NCBI RefSeq assembly: GCF_037893015.1
Contig: NC_133660.1
Location: forward strand, 161,628,937-161,692,936
DNA from: Macrotis lagotis
Taxonomy: Eukaryota > Chordata > Mammalia > Peramelemorphia > Peramelidae
Direction: 5' to 3'
DNA length: 64,000 nt
Of the stretch, positions 9,484 through 20,303 are shown one piece after another; the first letter of the stretch is position 1, and the number at the start of each line of letters is the position of its first letter. The notes below the pieces were generated by a model. That model was not told where the DNA came from and did no database searches. It was given only the letters and a program-made list of their open reading frames with translations. The position numbers and the translations under genes are program-made.

Positions 9484-12400
9484 CTTGAGCACTTCCAAGA
9501 GGGATTTTTAAATTTTTATTTAAAAAAGGAATGGATTTTGGTGTTAAATTAACTGAGGCCAAACTACTCACCCTGTTATTTTACTATTATGAGAAGCCCC
9601 CCCCCCCATTCCTTGTATATGTTCCCTTCTCTTTCCCATTCTCCTTGATTCTGTGCTGCCAGAGTGCTTCCCCCTCCCTCCCCCTTACAGGAGAGAGAGC
9701 TACTTCAGGAAGAATTAGTAAAGTAAGTGTTAAAAGGGACCTTATTTTGAAGTTAAAGAAATAGCAAATATTACCAAATATGTTAAACAAAGAAATCATA
9801 GAAAGAAATGCTATTTTAATTTGAAAATAGGGAAAATAAATTTCAGAAAGACAAGAGAGTCAGGTTAATCCTAAAGTGTATAATGTGGTTACCAAGATAC
9901 AGCTGTATAGGGGAAACTAAATTGTTAATCTTTTTCCAGAATGATATGGCATCATTAGAGCTTCAGAGTTTATCAGTCTAGATTCAGATATTGTTAGTTA
10001 TAACAGAAAATTATGGGACATGTAAGGGTTAAAGAATAGAAGACCAACCCCCCTCAGAAAGAATCTAGGATGGTCTCTCTATAAAAGTTATTCAGTTTAC
10101 TCTATTTGAAAAAGGGGAGCAGGAAATAGTCTAATTAGGCTAAGGGATTTTTGAATGACTACCTTCTCCAGGATTTTATCAGTTTTAATCAAGAAATGTT
10201 AAATATTAAAACCTTGGAATGGAAAATGCATTGTGGAAAGGTGGAATCATATCGGTAGTTTATATAGCTGGATAAGCTATGTGACTCTAGTTCAGAATAG
10301 TATGAATTAAAGTCAAGAAGAGCTCATGAAAAGGAATGGTGGAAAATGTGAGTTGTATAGTTTGAGTAAGAGATTCTGAAAGTACGGGAAAGAAAATCCA
10401 GACTTAGAGATAATTGGGGCTTCTTTTGAACCATTTGTTAAGTATGGAAAGTGGTAAAAGTATGTAGACAGAAGGTTTGAGGAGGGTTGACTTTGTACAC
10501 CAAAGATGGATTTTGGGAACTTTGGAAAATGGTGTACAAATCATTATAAGAAAAGAAGAAAGTATAGAACTGTAACGTGTTTATATGAGGTTGGGGATGA
10601 TTTAAAATTGCATTAAATTGGTACTTTTTGCAATGTTTGGCAATGAATTGATTAGAAAAATAATAAACCCCATAAAGTGAAAAGTTTGATATGAAAGCAA
10701 TTGCTAGGCAAATGTTAATTTTATTATGTTATTATTGCTCCTATAATGTATTAATCTAAAGATACATGTAAATTGAATTAAGGGGTTTGTAAAGAATATG
10801 TTTGAGTTTGGATTCTGATGTTTTATAGCCCCTCCAGAGTCATGGGAGTCAGAACAGACTTGTGAGTTATGTGTTCTTAAGCTTTAGAATAACTAAACAA
10901 GGGGAATTTTACACAGATTGGGATGTAGTTCATGTCTTTGGGAAAAATATGGAGTGAGTAATAATAAACACTAAAGGTAAAGAATTAGTACATATCACTT
11001 TGATATCTCAAATTGTGGGGAATCTCCCATTCCCAAAACATAGAATGTTCTAATATTAAGAAATATTGTCAGTGAGGATAGAAAGTTCTTATAAGTGAGA
11101 GCACTGAGAAGTTAGAATTGCACTGATAAAGATAAAAAGAAATTAAAACTTTTTAGGCTTTTGGAAAGAAAATGATTTAAAACTAATTTGAATATGACTT
11201 TTGGAATTTAAGAGAAGTATGAAGAAAATCTTGTAGTCATAAGAAGGGATTTTTAGCAACAATTGGTCTTAAGAAATCTTTGTATTTTAAAGTTTTAGGG
11301 AATAAAGAAAACATACATGCAATTGAAACATGCTGTGTACAATTAGTCAGCTTTGTATAAGAACAATTTAAGCTATACTTTTTGAGATTTTAAAATTGTT
11401 TTGTAATAACAAATGAATTGAAGTTGCACCTATCACATTTGTAAAGATTTTGTTATGAAAAAAAACCACTAGAGAATACCTTGCCAATGGGTTACAATTC
11501 TCAAGGTCTTTTTGGCCCAGAAAATTTGTGAAAGACTTTGTTTTTCACCTCATGTTTATGAAAGGGAATATTGATATGTGAGATCAGTGTAGTTTATTAT
11601 CTGTTAAAAGAGGAAATTATACATATAACCCTAACACTGTCATAGGTAATAAGTGTACACTGGACTTTTGAAATTATTGTGTAAAGCTAACATTGATAGA
11701 AGTGTATTGAAAATAGAAGTGTATTTGGAAGAAGAGATAAAATAAGTTATAAAGCAAAAATTCAGAAGAGGTTTGTTTGTAAAACATACTTAATTATAGG
11801 GTTAATTTTAAGAGAACCGGTTGTTTTGTGTTGTTTTAAGAGAATGAGATGTCAGCATGTTCTTTTTCATATAAGTTAAGAATTTAATGTTTTCATTATA
11901 TCTTAACTGCAAGATACTCCTTTCCAATGATACTGAATAAATGTGAGGGGCTTTGAAAAATGATTAAGAAATTAAAAATTATGTAACCCTAATTAGATGA
12001 CTTATCAGTAAGAATGAAGGGTGTTATCAAACATGTGATCTGCTTTTGGAAATATAAATTATTTTACTGTAATGATGTCAAAGCTGGAATTAATGATTAA
12101 CGAGGGAAATTATCAAAGCATGATCCTCTGGGTTCCCTGAAAATTTTAAATGATGAGTTGGACCTTGCTCTAGATCTATGGGTCCAGGCATAAATGTAAT
12201 GATGGAAAGATTATTTTGTGAAATCTAATTCTTAATGTGTTACACTTATTACTGTTTTGTTAAATTTAGAGATCTCAGCCCCTGAATTTCCAGACCCCAT
12301 CCCTCCATCCTTGTCTGTTCCCCCTTGGAAGATTCCTTCACTAGATCCAAAGGGGGGAACACAAGAGCAGGGAAGGTAATGAACATTCCTAGACCTGTCT

Positions 12401-12845
12401 CCCCTTCCCGCTGAACCAGCCTTCGCCCCTCTCGAAGATTCCTTCCCTGAATAAAAAGGGGAGAAGAGGGTAGCAGGGGGATGGTGGGAACTGGAAGAAA
12501 AAAATCTTATCTCAAAAACAATAAAAGAGAGACAGGACAGCTCAAGTGCTTCAGCCTTAAAGGGAAAGACCCCTCCACAGGTGGGATGTGTGATTGGGAA
12601 AGAAAAAAAAAATCTAAGATCCAGGGGTTAAGAGACTCCTTTATTTAAAGGAAATCATGTTTAATGAATATCTGCAGGCCATGTGGCCTGAGTGATGACT
12701 CTCATTGTTTTTAAAGTTTCTGAACTAGAGTTTTGGGTTTTAAAAGAGGGATACTAGTGTTGTGACATTCTGAAAAAGTTTGTACAGAATGGGAGGAATT
12801 AAATAACCTAGATTGTTAAATTAGTTTGGGATTAAACTATTTTAA
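9484..12845. other. ERV interior, AT-rich and non-coding
   Basis: About 3.4 kb where gag and the start of pol would be expected. The only frames are short: 9531-9764 (77 codons) and its antisense 9587-9799, both over a C-rich patch. The + strand is rich in AAAG/TTTG and GGAAA with stops in all frames. No zinc knuckle, protease DTG or reverse transcriptase YxDD motif was seen. Confidence 0.7.
12270..12475 (+). other. Proline-rich gag-like patch with an internal duplication
   Basis: A C-rich island in the AT-rich interior. In one frame it reads as a short Pro-rich peptide of about 35 codons, as in the linker part of class I gag. The motif 'aagattccttc' followed by A-rich then GGGG sequence occurs near 12329 and again near 12437, suggesting a diverged tandem repeat of about 105 bases. 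This is weak evidence for a gag relic. Confidence 0.3.
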
Positions 12846-12860
12846 CACTATAGTAACTTT

Positions 12861-12958
12861 TTTTTTGCAAGGCAAATGGGGTTAAGTGGCTTGCCCGAGG
12901 CCACACGGCTAGGCAATTATTAAGTGTCTGAGGCTATCCACTGTGCCACCTAGCTGCC
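12861..12958 (-). mobile_element. Family A SINE with internal deletion, inside the ERV
   Basis: Imperfect target duplication (cactatagtaacttt at 12846-12860; cactattgtactttt at 12959-12973). The middle part from the B-box region to 'ggtgctctat' is missing, so CTGAGG joins directly to CTATCCACTG. Confidence 0.9.
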
Positions 12959-13744
12959 CACTATTGTACTTTTGCAAGGAGTTATGTGGTTTGCGATTTT
13001 AAATTATTTTAACACCTCTGGGTTAAAGAAAAGTGGTATTGGGTTACTAAGAAGAGAAACACCTAGGTTATCAGGGATGTTTACTGATGTCTTTTGGGGG
13101 AAAAGCACTAATTGGTTTTAATGTTAAGTTTAATAATGCTAACAATTGTATTTTTATTTTGCATAGAGCTTTTGGAATGTGAGTGCTGGATTCTCTGTCT
13201 AAGGTACTCTAAAGATTTTATCAAACTAAGCTGTGGGGAAGTTAGTTGAATTGTAATTACATTGGGGTTTTAAATGTGTCATATGTATGAGATTGGATTC
13301 TGAGAATTTGGGTAAAGAGACAAAAGTGTAAAGAACATGGGATATTCATTCTGCTTTTGTTCTAAGGGAAATGAGATGTTTAAATAAGAATCTTAATATT
13401 TAATGTGTATTAACAACACATGTTTAAAGAAGTCAAGAATGTGGACTTCTCTTTTGGTAACTGCAGACGGCTGATGGGGGCTCTGAACAAATTGCAATTG
13501 TGGGCCCTATTGTAAGGTAACTTATTGATGAATAAAATGTTTTTATCAGTTATGTGATGTTCTTTTGTAACTGCAAAAAGATAATATTTGCAATATTTAG
13601 CTATCTCTGTGAATATGTTTTTTAAATATTGTATTGTTAAAGCCTGGGATTAATGTGATTGCTTTGAAGAGCAATAAGGAAAATATGAAAAAGTATGACC
13701 CTTTCTGGAATAGATCTGTGAATTCATGAATAATGTAATAATGG

Positions 13745-13895
13745 GGGGTGGCTAGGTGGTGGAGTGAATAGAGCACTGGCCTTGGAATCAGGAGTACCTG
13801 GGTTCAAATCCAACCTCAGACACTTAATAATTACCTAGCCGTGTGACCTCGGGCAAGCCACTTAACCCCATTGCCTTGAAAAATCTGAAAAAAAA
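13745..13895 (+). mobile_element. Family A SINE inside the ERV
   Basis: Exact 13-bp duplication aatgtaataatgg at 13732-13744 and 13896-13908. Full length. Confidence 0.95.
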
Positions 13896-14047
13896 AATGT
13901 AATAATGGAGGAATTGCTTTGTACAATCTAGTAATTTGTGTGTTACTCTGTTACTCACAGAAATTAATCATGCATGCTGGAAATTTAAAGCTACCTAAGA
14001 TGTTTTAATGGTTTTAAAGAATTCTGAAAAGTAATTTGTATGTTAAG

Positions 14048-14188
14048 GGGCAGCTAGGTGATGCAGAGGATAGAACACTAGGCCTAGGAGTCAGCAGACC
14101 TGAGTTCAAGTCAGGCTTCGCTTAGTGATTGCTTAGCCGTGTGACCTCGGACAAGTCACTTAACCCAATTGCCTTGGGAAAAATAACC
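14048..14188 (+). mobile_element. Family A-like SINE inside the ERV
   Basis: Duplication atttgtatgttaag / atttgtatgttgag at 14034-14047 and 14189-14202. It ends TTGCCTTGGGAAAAATAACC rather than TTGCAAAAACCT, so it belongs to a slightly different subfamily. Confidence 0.92.
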
Positions 14189-14390
14189 ATTTGTATGTTG
14201 AGGACGAATAGTATGTAAACAAGTTTATGTATAGAAGTTTCTAGCTATGTATGTGAATTGGGAATATTTTGGATCTATATATGTATATTCCAAAGCAGTG
14301 GTTGTTTGCTTTGAAGTAAAAGCACTATATAATATAGGAAAGATAAACACAAGATAATTTGATATTTCTCTGTGCAATCTCCTGGACAAA

Positions 14391-14445
14391 GGAGGTAAGG
14401 TACAACAGGCTAGAAGGAGGTAAGGTACAACAGGCTAGAAGGAGG
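14391..14445 (+). repeat. 25-bp tandem duplication (2.2 copies)
   Basis: The unit GGAGGTAAGGTACAACAGGC-TAGAA occurs at 14391-14415 and 14416-14440 without change, followed by GGAGG. It is a recent slippage event in the ERV interior. Confidence 0.95.
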
Positions 14446-15148
14446 TTTCTCTAGCCAAGGGGAATCTGATTTACTATCTTATATACAGATAGAGTAGATC
14501 TGATTTCAGACAAAGGGATGTCTCTAGTAAGAGGTAGGAGATAGGCCTGTAGGGCCAGTCATAGTTAGAATACCTGGTTTTAGGCAAAGACCCAGGAAGG
14601 ATAATTTGAGCTTTAGGTAGAGGTTTCATTAATTGGGACTCCATTAAGATTATAATTGGAATTTAGTGAATTGTATTCACCAGAAGTTCTAACTAGGAAA
14701 AACAAGCATTTTAGATCACGGGACTTTTAACTGATTTTCTCTTATGTCAAATACCAGGGTCAACAAAAAAGAAATGCCACTGGGTAAATGTCATGTTCTT
14801 GTAGCCAAGGAAGCCAAGATGTCAGGTGACTGGGATGGGCAGCCAAAGGGACGACTTCTCAGTATGGCTGAGGTTGGACCCCTTTGATTTGATTTCCCCA
14901 AAATGACATTTGGATAATATCTCACCTGGAAGAATAAATCTGGCCTAAGCCATTTGACTTACCCATGTGACCTCTGCCTGGACACTGACATGCAATACTT
15001 ATATCTATAAAGGAATTTTCCTTTAATGTCATGGATCTTTATAGTTACTAACAAAACTAGAAAAAAATTTTAGGTGAATTGGATCGAATAGCCAGAGATA
15101 GGTTAGGTGTGTTAGGTGTGTGGCTCTGACACCTGCTAACAGCTACAT

Positions 15149-15293
15149 TTTTTTTGGTAAGGCAAAGGGGGTTAAGTGGCTTGCCTAAAGCCACATAGCT
15201 GGGTAATTATTAAGTGTCTGAGACTGGATTTGAACCCAGGTACTCCTGACTACAGGGCTGCTGCTTTACCCACTATGCCACCTAGCTGTCCCC
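15149..15293 (-). mobile_element. Family A SINE inside the ERV
   Basis: Duplication ctaacagctacat / ctaacagctgcat at 15136-15148 and 15294-15306, one mismatch in 13. Confidence 0.95.
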
Positions 15294-15835
15294 CTAACAG
15301 CTGCATGTTAAGATAGGAATTAAGTTTCTTTAATTTTTAGAAGGGATATTTAGGTAAGAAGAAGAAAGGGAAATTCTTAGGATAATTATAGTTTTAAGGC
15401 CTAGCTTAAGGAAAGGAATGTGAGTCAGATAAGTATATCAGGAAAAGGAAAATCAATGGTATATTTAAGAATATTTTGAAAAATTTCATTTCGGTTAAGG
15501 ATATTTGAGATATTATTGTAATAAGAGCAAAGGCTAAGATTGTTTTATTTTTAAACCATATGCTGGGTACTCTGAACTAAGGTGATTATTGAATGTATGT
15601 TACAAGCTTAAGACAGTATGACAATTCTCATTAGGAGTTTGTTCATCTAGTAAAAGAATAATGAAAGTTTGTTGTGTTAAAATTAAGTATGTGCATCAAT
15701 ATGGCAATAAGGTAAAATGTAAATTGCGATAAGCCCCAATATCTCATTGTCTTGTGAAGAAAACATGTGTTTTGATCTAAGTAAAGTGTTAAGCAGATTC
15801 TTTACTAGAAGACAAACTTTAAACTAGTCACCTGA

Positions 15836-15994
15836 GCTGGAGAGGGCTTTTTGGAACAGATTCAGAAGATGCAGAAGGACATCAGAGGTCTCCAGGAGAG
15901 AAGAGAGGAGAGACACTGGGACCAGTTCATCTCTACCATTTCTCACCAATGTTTATATTGTATAGTTAAAGGATCGGTTTTTGTAACCTCCCCT
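15836..15994 (+). pseudogene. Env transmembrane C-terminal relic (possible)
   Basis: A 53-codon open stretch bounded by stops (15833-15835 and 15995-15997) near the 3' LTR, where env ends in class I ERVs. The translation is a charged, heptad-like helix with regularly spaced Leu/Ile/Met and many Gln, Lys, Arg and Glu. It then has a Trp-Asp-Gln-Phe stretch and a Cys-x-x-Cys with hydrophobic residues. This resembles the region before and into the membrane anchor of gammaretroviral-type TM subunits. It has no start codon, no surface subunit and no full anchor, so no protein function is possible. A chance open frame is the alternative. Confidence 0.4.
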
Positions 15995-16278
15995 TGATAA
16001 TGTAAGTGTGACACTCCTACTTATGCCCTTCTCCTTATGAAAAGGAGGAGAGGAAGGGGGCAGATGTTCTCAAGTGAAAGAAAAGGAGGAAGACTATTGG
16101 GTGGCATGTTTATATCCTATCTAAGGAGAGTCTTATCTCTGATGTAGCTGGCCTGTACAACTTAAAGAGATACGTGGATTGAGATGTAATGATGATACCT
16201 GGGTCCTTTGTAAAGATGTTTGTAGTTCATGCTTATCCAGGTTATGAAGATAATAACTCAAGGGTTTGAGTTATTTTG

Positions 16279-16297
16279 AAAAAAAAAAAGTGGGGAA
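16279..16297 (+). other. Polypurine tract
   Basis: An A-run followed by AGTGGGGAA directly abuts the 3' LTR start. One T interrupts it. Its position is exactly where plus-strand priming occurs. Confidence 0.8.
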
Positions 16298-16853
16298 TGA
16301 AGTACAATATCAATGTTTGTGAAATTCCTGTATAGAGAGGGGTCCTTGAGAAATTCTTTAGAAATCTAACTTTGGCTAGGTGCCTTTAGGTCTGAAGATA
16401 GTCCAATTAGGACCCTAGGGGTCATGGATATACCATAAAATTGTTTAAAGATTTACAAAGCACCCTTGTTAGCCTAATTATCTTGCTGTATCTGTTAAAT
16501 TCCAGGACTGCCTCCCCCTTCCCCAGATGTGGCTGGAACCATAAGATAGTAAATCCCTGACTCCCTCCATCTCAGACAATTATTACACAAAGACCCTGAC
16601 CCCTTCTTACCCCTATCTATATGGAACCCTATGTTTACATATGTATATGTCAAGATAATATATCTGACTGCTGTCTTTGCTTTTCTATATCTTGCTTGTT
16701 TTCAGTACCCCCCCAACACTATAAAAACCCTATTCCCTGAACACTTAGGTACTGTCTGATTTGAGTACTTAATCCCCCAGACAGTCCCTGGGAACATTAA
16801 AGATCTCCAACCTTATCAAATTCTGGTCTCCATCTCACTCTTTGGGTACAACA
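16298..16853 (+). repeat. 3' LTR (556 bp)
   Basis: TGAAGTACAATATC...GGGTACAACA. It lacks 18 bases present in the 5' LTR. The missing part is bounded by CCTTGA direct repeats, so it looks like a microhomology deletion here. TATA 16720-16727 and ATTAAA 16796-16801 are intact. Confidence 0.93.
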
Positions 16854-16857
16854 AAAT

Positions 16858-17502
16858 GAACTTTAAAAACAGCACTTTCCCCCTCAAATCCAGCTCAGCA
16901 AGCAGTGCACAATTTCCCTGATTATGCCAAACACACTAAGACTATAATCTTTTTAAAGGGTCAGAACAGTCATTCATGTGCCCTTTTTTCAGCATTTTTT
17001 TCATGTTTTAAGGTGATCCAAAAATTAGCTTCAGTTTTGCATGGCCCTACTTGCAAACAGGAAACAAGGGGATATCTCCTCAGACGTCCAAAAGAATCCT
17101 GAAGCTAAATGCTAATTGACTTTGATGGTGGCTGATTTTGTTTTAATAGAGGTCACATTACTCAGGCAACATCCACCACTTTTTGTAGTTTTAGCCATAT
17201 TTTCCCCTTCCAGTACAAAAAACAAGCTAAGTTTTCTCCAGGTTCAGTCTTGGTCCAATGCATTTAAAGAACTGATGATAGCAGACCATTGCTTCTGTTC
17301 CAGAGAAGCTTGAAGGAGAAAAAAAAGGTCACTGGTAAATACTTTATATGTATATATATATATATATATTTTTTTTTTAAAGAAAAAGATAATGATTATT
17401 TTTTCTTTCAGGAAGTTTGGTATTCTGGCTAGCTGTAATCACTGACATCATCCAGTTTAACAAGATCCTATATCAAGGCCAATGGGGCTAATTTTCCCTT
17501 AA
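16858..17502. other. Right flank of ERV; no gene
   Basis: Single-copy-looking sequence with a (TA)n-T tract at 17348-17378. Two 65-codon frames (16905-17102 and 17116-17313) have no recognisable features. Confidence 0.5.
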
Positions 17503-17517
17503 ACAAGGTAACTCCTT

Positions 17518-17671
17518 TTTTTTGGGGGGGGGGTTGCAAGGCAAATGGGGTTAAGTGGCTTGCCCAAGGCCACACAGCTAGGTAATTACTAAGTGTCTGA
17601 GACAGGATTTGAACCCAGGTACTCCTGACTCCAGGGCCAGTGCTTTATCCACTGCGCCACTTAGCCACCCC
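17518..17671 (-). mobile_element. Family A SINE
   Basis: Exact 15-bp duplication acaaggtaactcctt at 17503-17517 and 17672-17686. The tail has a G9 run next to poly(T). Confidence 0.96.
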
Positions 17672-17686
17672 ACAAGGTAACTCCTT

Positions 17687-18180
17687 GTGTACAAATAATT
17701 CCTCTCTCCAGGGAAGTAGATGGAAAGATTAAGATCTTTCTTTCTGCACTTAAACCCTCTGTTCTGATCCCTCTTTTGCATGGTCTGTATCCTTCAGAAA
17801 GATACTGATGCTCTCATCTCCTGACTTGTCCTCTCCTCTATTACTGGGGAAATGAAACTGGAAATTATCAGAAGCCAGGAAAGCTTTACTTGTATGTGGA
17901 AAACTGTCTTCTTTTTTGTGGGTAGGGCTCCTGAATCAAGTTGAGAAATTGTAATGCATACTAGGAAATTAAGTGTTTATAACTTATGTAACTACAGATT
18001 GAAATCACTTTGACATGTTAATTAGCCACAAGGCAAGAACATTTTAGAGGGACATATTCCCCAATCCACTGCTCTCCCATTCTTGTAGTATCAAGAGGAG
18101 ATTAGGTGCTGAGGCAGCCCTACTAAGGATAGGGAAGGATCTCTCCAGAGTGCTGAAGTCCTAAAGAGTGCACTCAAGAA
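17687..18180. other. No feature recognised
   Basis: Mixed sequence between a SINE and a hAT-like end. Nothing supported. Confidence 0.5.
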
Positions 18181-18184
18181 TCTT

Positions 18185-18345
18185 CCAGGGGTGTCCAACA
18201 TTTGAGCTCTTTCTGGGCTGCATTGCCCTTCAAAGGCTGCATACAGAATTCAATATCCATACATGAATACAAAACAACCCACACCACCAACCAACACAAT
18301 GACAAATGCACTGATGGCCTCACAGGTTGGACATACTTGTTGGGC
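18185..18345. mobile_element. hAT-like DNA transposon fragment
   Basis: Starts CAGGGGTGTCCAACATTTGA, the kind of terminus common to Charlie-type hAT elements. A second internal 'gttggacat' stretch lies near 18327. The opposite terminus and an 8-bp duplication were not found. Family and boundaries are uncertain. Confidence 0.4.
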
Positions 18346-18689
18346 CTTTGCTCACTCACTTTATAGTAGTGAACTACTATACTTACCCCCAAATGACTAA
18401 CAATACTTGTAATTTGAAAATTAATTTATCACTTGATGAAACAGTTTTAGGAAATTCTTAGCCCATATCCCAGAGCACAGTGACTCAGTGCACAAGAGAG
18501 CTGATAAGGAATCTAGGTATAATAGTAACACAAATCCCAGGGCAGTAGAAATAGCTTCCTGTGAAGGAACCAGATAGCTTCTTTGGTCCTTTTCAACTCT
18601 TGAATGTGATACTGCTGCAGTTCTATGAAGAGGTGGCAGCAGCCTGCTGCTACTTTGCTAGATAGTTAGATTGGATATTGTAGGTTTAA

Positions 18690-19015
18690 AGTAGACCATG
18701 AGAAAATGGGGATATCTGGGATTCAGTTTAAACTCTCCCTAGTATTAGCTAGGTGACCCTTAGACCATTTTCTCATATGTGAGATAAGATGGCTGGATGA
18801 TTTCTAAAGGTCCCTTCCTGTTCTAATCAATGCCTCTTTTTTCTTATCAATAAAATAAATTGGTCTTTTTCTATAAAAGAGGCAGCTTGGAATAGGAGAC
18901 AGAAAGCTGGTTTTGGAGTCAGGAAGATCTGGGATCAATTTCTGCTTACTAAATTCCATACTTATTGGTTGTGTGACCAGGTCAATCATTCAATTTCTCA
19001 GGTCCCTGAAAACTC
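18690..19015 (+). mobile_element. Two MIR/CORE-like SINE pieces
   Basis: 18690-18830 has a 'tagctaggtgacccttagac' and 'ttctcatatgtgagataaga' pattern. 18880-19015 has 'gcttggaataggagacagaa', 'gttttggagtcaggaagatc' and 'ggttgtgtgaccaggtcaat'. Both are diverged and in the same orientation. Confidence 0.65.
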
Positions 19016-19524
19016 TCTAAAACTATAAACTTATATGCTGTTTCCTCTCCTAGCCACCTCTGATGAGAACGAAGATTCCCTCATTCCCCCTTGCCTTCCC
19101 CCCTTCCAAATCATTGCAGTAGCTCATTGTAATAAAGAAAAAATCTTATTTTATGAAATATCTTAGCCTATTCCCCCTCTCCTTTTTCTTTCTCTGTCCA
19201 CTGCACCACTGACCATACCTACAATTATTACTATTATTTTTTTAATTTTAATTTTTTTCTTTTTTTACTCTTAAACAAGAATATTTTATTAATGTATAAA
19301 AATTGTATAAAATGAGAATAAATATTAAATATTAAAAAAACTATAAACTTTAGAACAGATGCTTGCACTGGGAACAAGATTCTTCACCAGGCATTCCTCA
19401 TACCACTGGAATTACAGATCAGATACAAAAACAAAAAAGGAGGATGGCAGTGTTGAATTATCATATCCCTACTCTTATTTAATATAATTATGTTGCTGAA
19501 ATTAAAACTATTCTATAATTTAAT
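19016..19524. other. No feature recognised
   Basis: Pyrimidine-rich then very AT-rich sequence. It includes a 'tattaaatattaaa' patch near 19323. No repeat boundary was identified. Confidence 0.5.
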
Positions 19525-19742
19525 GTGCTATCATGGAAAGAACACTGAACTTGTAGTAAGTTGTGACTTTAAGTCCTAGCTTATATACAGCTAGAGGCAA
19601 GTCATTTAACATCTGAATTTCAGTTTCCTCATCTGTAAAATGAGGAAAATAAAACTTCTATTACCTATCATGGGGAGTTACTGTGAAAAAATTGCTTTGT
19701 AAACACTAAATACGCAAAAACTTCAATAAATGTGTGATCTCA
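19525..19742 (+). mobile_element. MIR/CORE-like SINE
   Basis: 'gagttgtgactttaagtcct'-type CORE and 'cagtttcctcatctgtaaaa' are clear, with a 3' part near 19670-19740. It is nearly full length but diverged. Confidence 0.8.
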
Positions 19743-20068
19743 TAATATGAGATCTCATGCAGACTGAAACTCGTCCTGTGCAAATCTTGTCCCAGGGGTT
19801 CACCACTGAGAGTTTGTCTATTGCACCAGGTGACCTTGTCATTCTTCTGATATTATAAGGATATCAATGGAACATGATGGCTTTCCCTTGGGTCTCCCTA
19901 TATAACCAGTCTTTTTTTAAACATACATTTCTTTGACATTTTTACTTTAAATATCTTTAATTCCTTTGCAATGAATTTAGCCTGCTCATGCCCACCATAT
20001 ACCTTTCTGGTTGTTTTCAAATCTTTAGTGACTATAGTGTTCTTTGGCTTGGGATCATAGAAAAGAAT

Positions 20069-20070
20069 AT

Positions 20071-20121
<51 letters not shown>
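20069..20121. repeat. (TA)n tract
   Basis: About 50 bases of alternating TA with GTA and CATA interruptions. Confidence 0.95.
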
Positions 20122-20158
20122 TCCATATGAAGACTGTCCAAGATAGACAAGTCACAGC

Positions 20159-20303
20159 TGTCAGTTGGTAGATTGGTTCTTGTCCTTCATTCAAAACGAC
20201 ACCACTATGTTAGAGATAAGTTACAGTATGTCAAACTGCAGCTGATCAGACCAATATGAGCTCAGAATGCTCTACCATAGTTTGGGCACCAATAGTCTTC
20301 ATA
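20159..20303 (-). mobile_element. RTE-like LINE 3' UTR fragment
   Basis: Closely matches 23244-23385 over about 140 bases in the same orientation (shared 'gttcttgtccttcattcaaa', 'gagataagtta', 'gctgatcaga'). It ends where the larger copy continues toward its ORF, so this is a 5'-truncated second copy. Confidence 0.8.

Larger units (their letters stand above)
8008..16853 (+). mobile_element. 8.85-kb LTR retroelement (class I ERV-like), non-coding
   Basis: The parts read left to right as a complete provirus-like insertion. There is a 4-bp target duplication AAAT (8004-8007 and 16854-16857), a 5' LTR, a two-base spacer, a primer-binding site, a 7.7-kb interior, a polypurine tract and a 3' LTR. 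The 4-bp duplication and tRNA-Gln-like primer site fit gammaretrovirus-type (class I) ERVs. The interior has no frame longer than 77 codons, and I saw no protease, reverse transcriptase or integrase motif. Only a short env-like relic near the 3' end and a proline-rich gag-like patch are suggestive. By eye the LTRs differ by about 19 substitutions in about 550 aligned bases plus four indels. That is too little decay to have erased full genes after insertion, so it probably inserted as a non-autonomous element. Five SINEs interrupt it. Confidence 0.9.

Noticed and set aside
9531..9764. 77-codon frame inside the ERV as a gag start
   Set aside because: No matrix-like features; it crosses a C-run that gives a proline string.
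17348..17378. TA tract as a promoter TATA region
   Set aside because: Simple microsatellite with no downstream gene.
19898..20194. 98-codon minus frame with a Tyr-Ile run
   Set aside because: The run is a (TA)n microsatellite; the same applies to 29793-30089 and 47611-47838.
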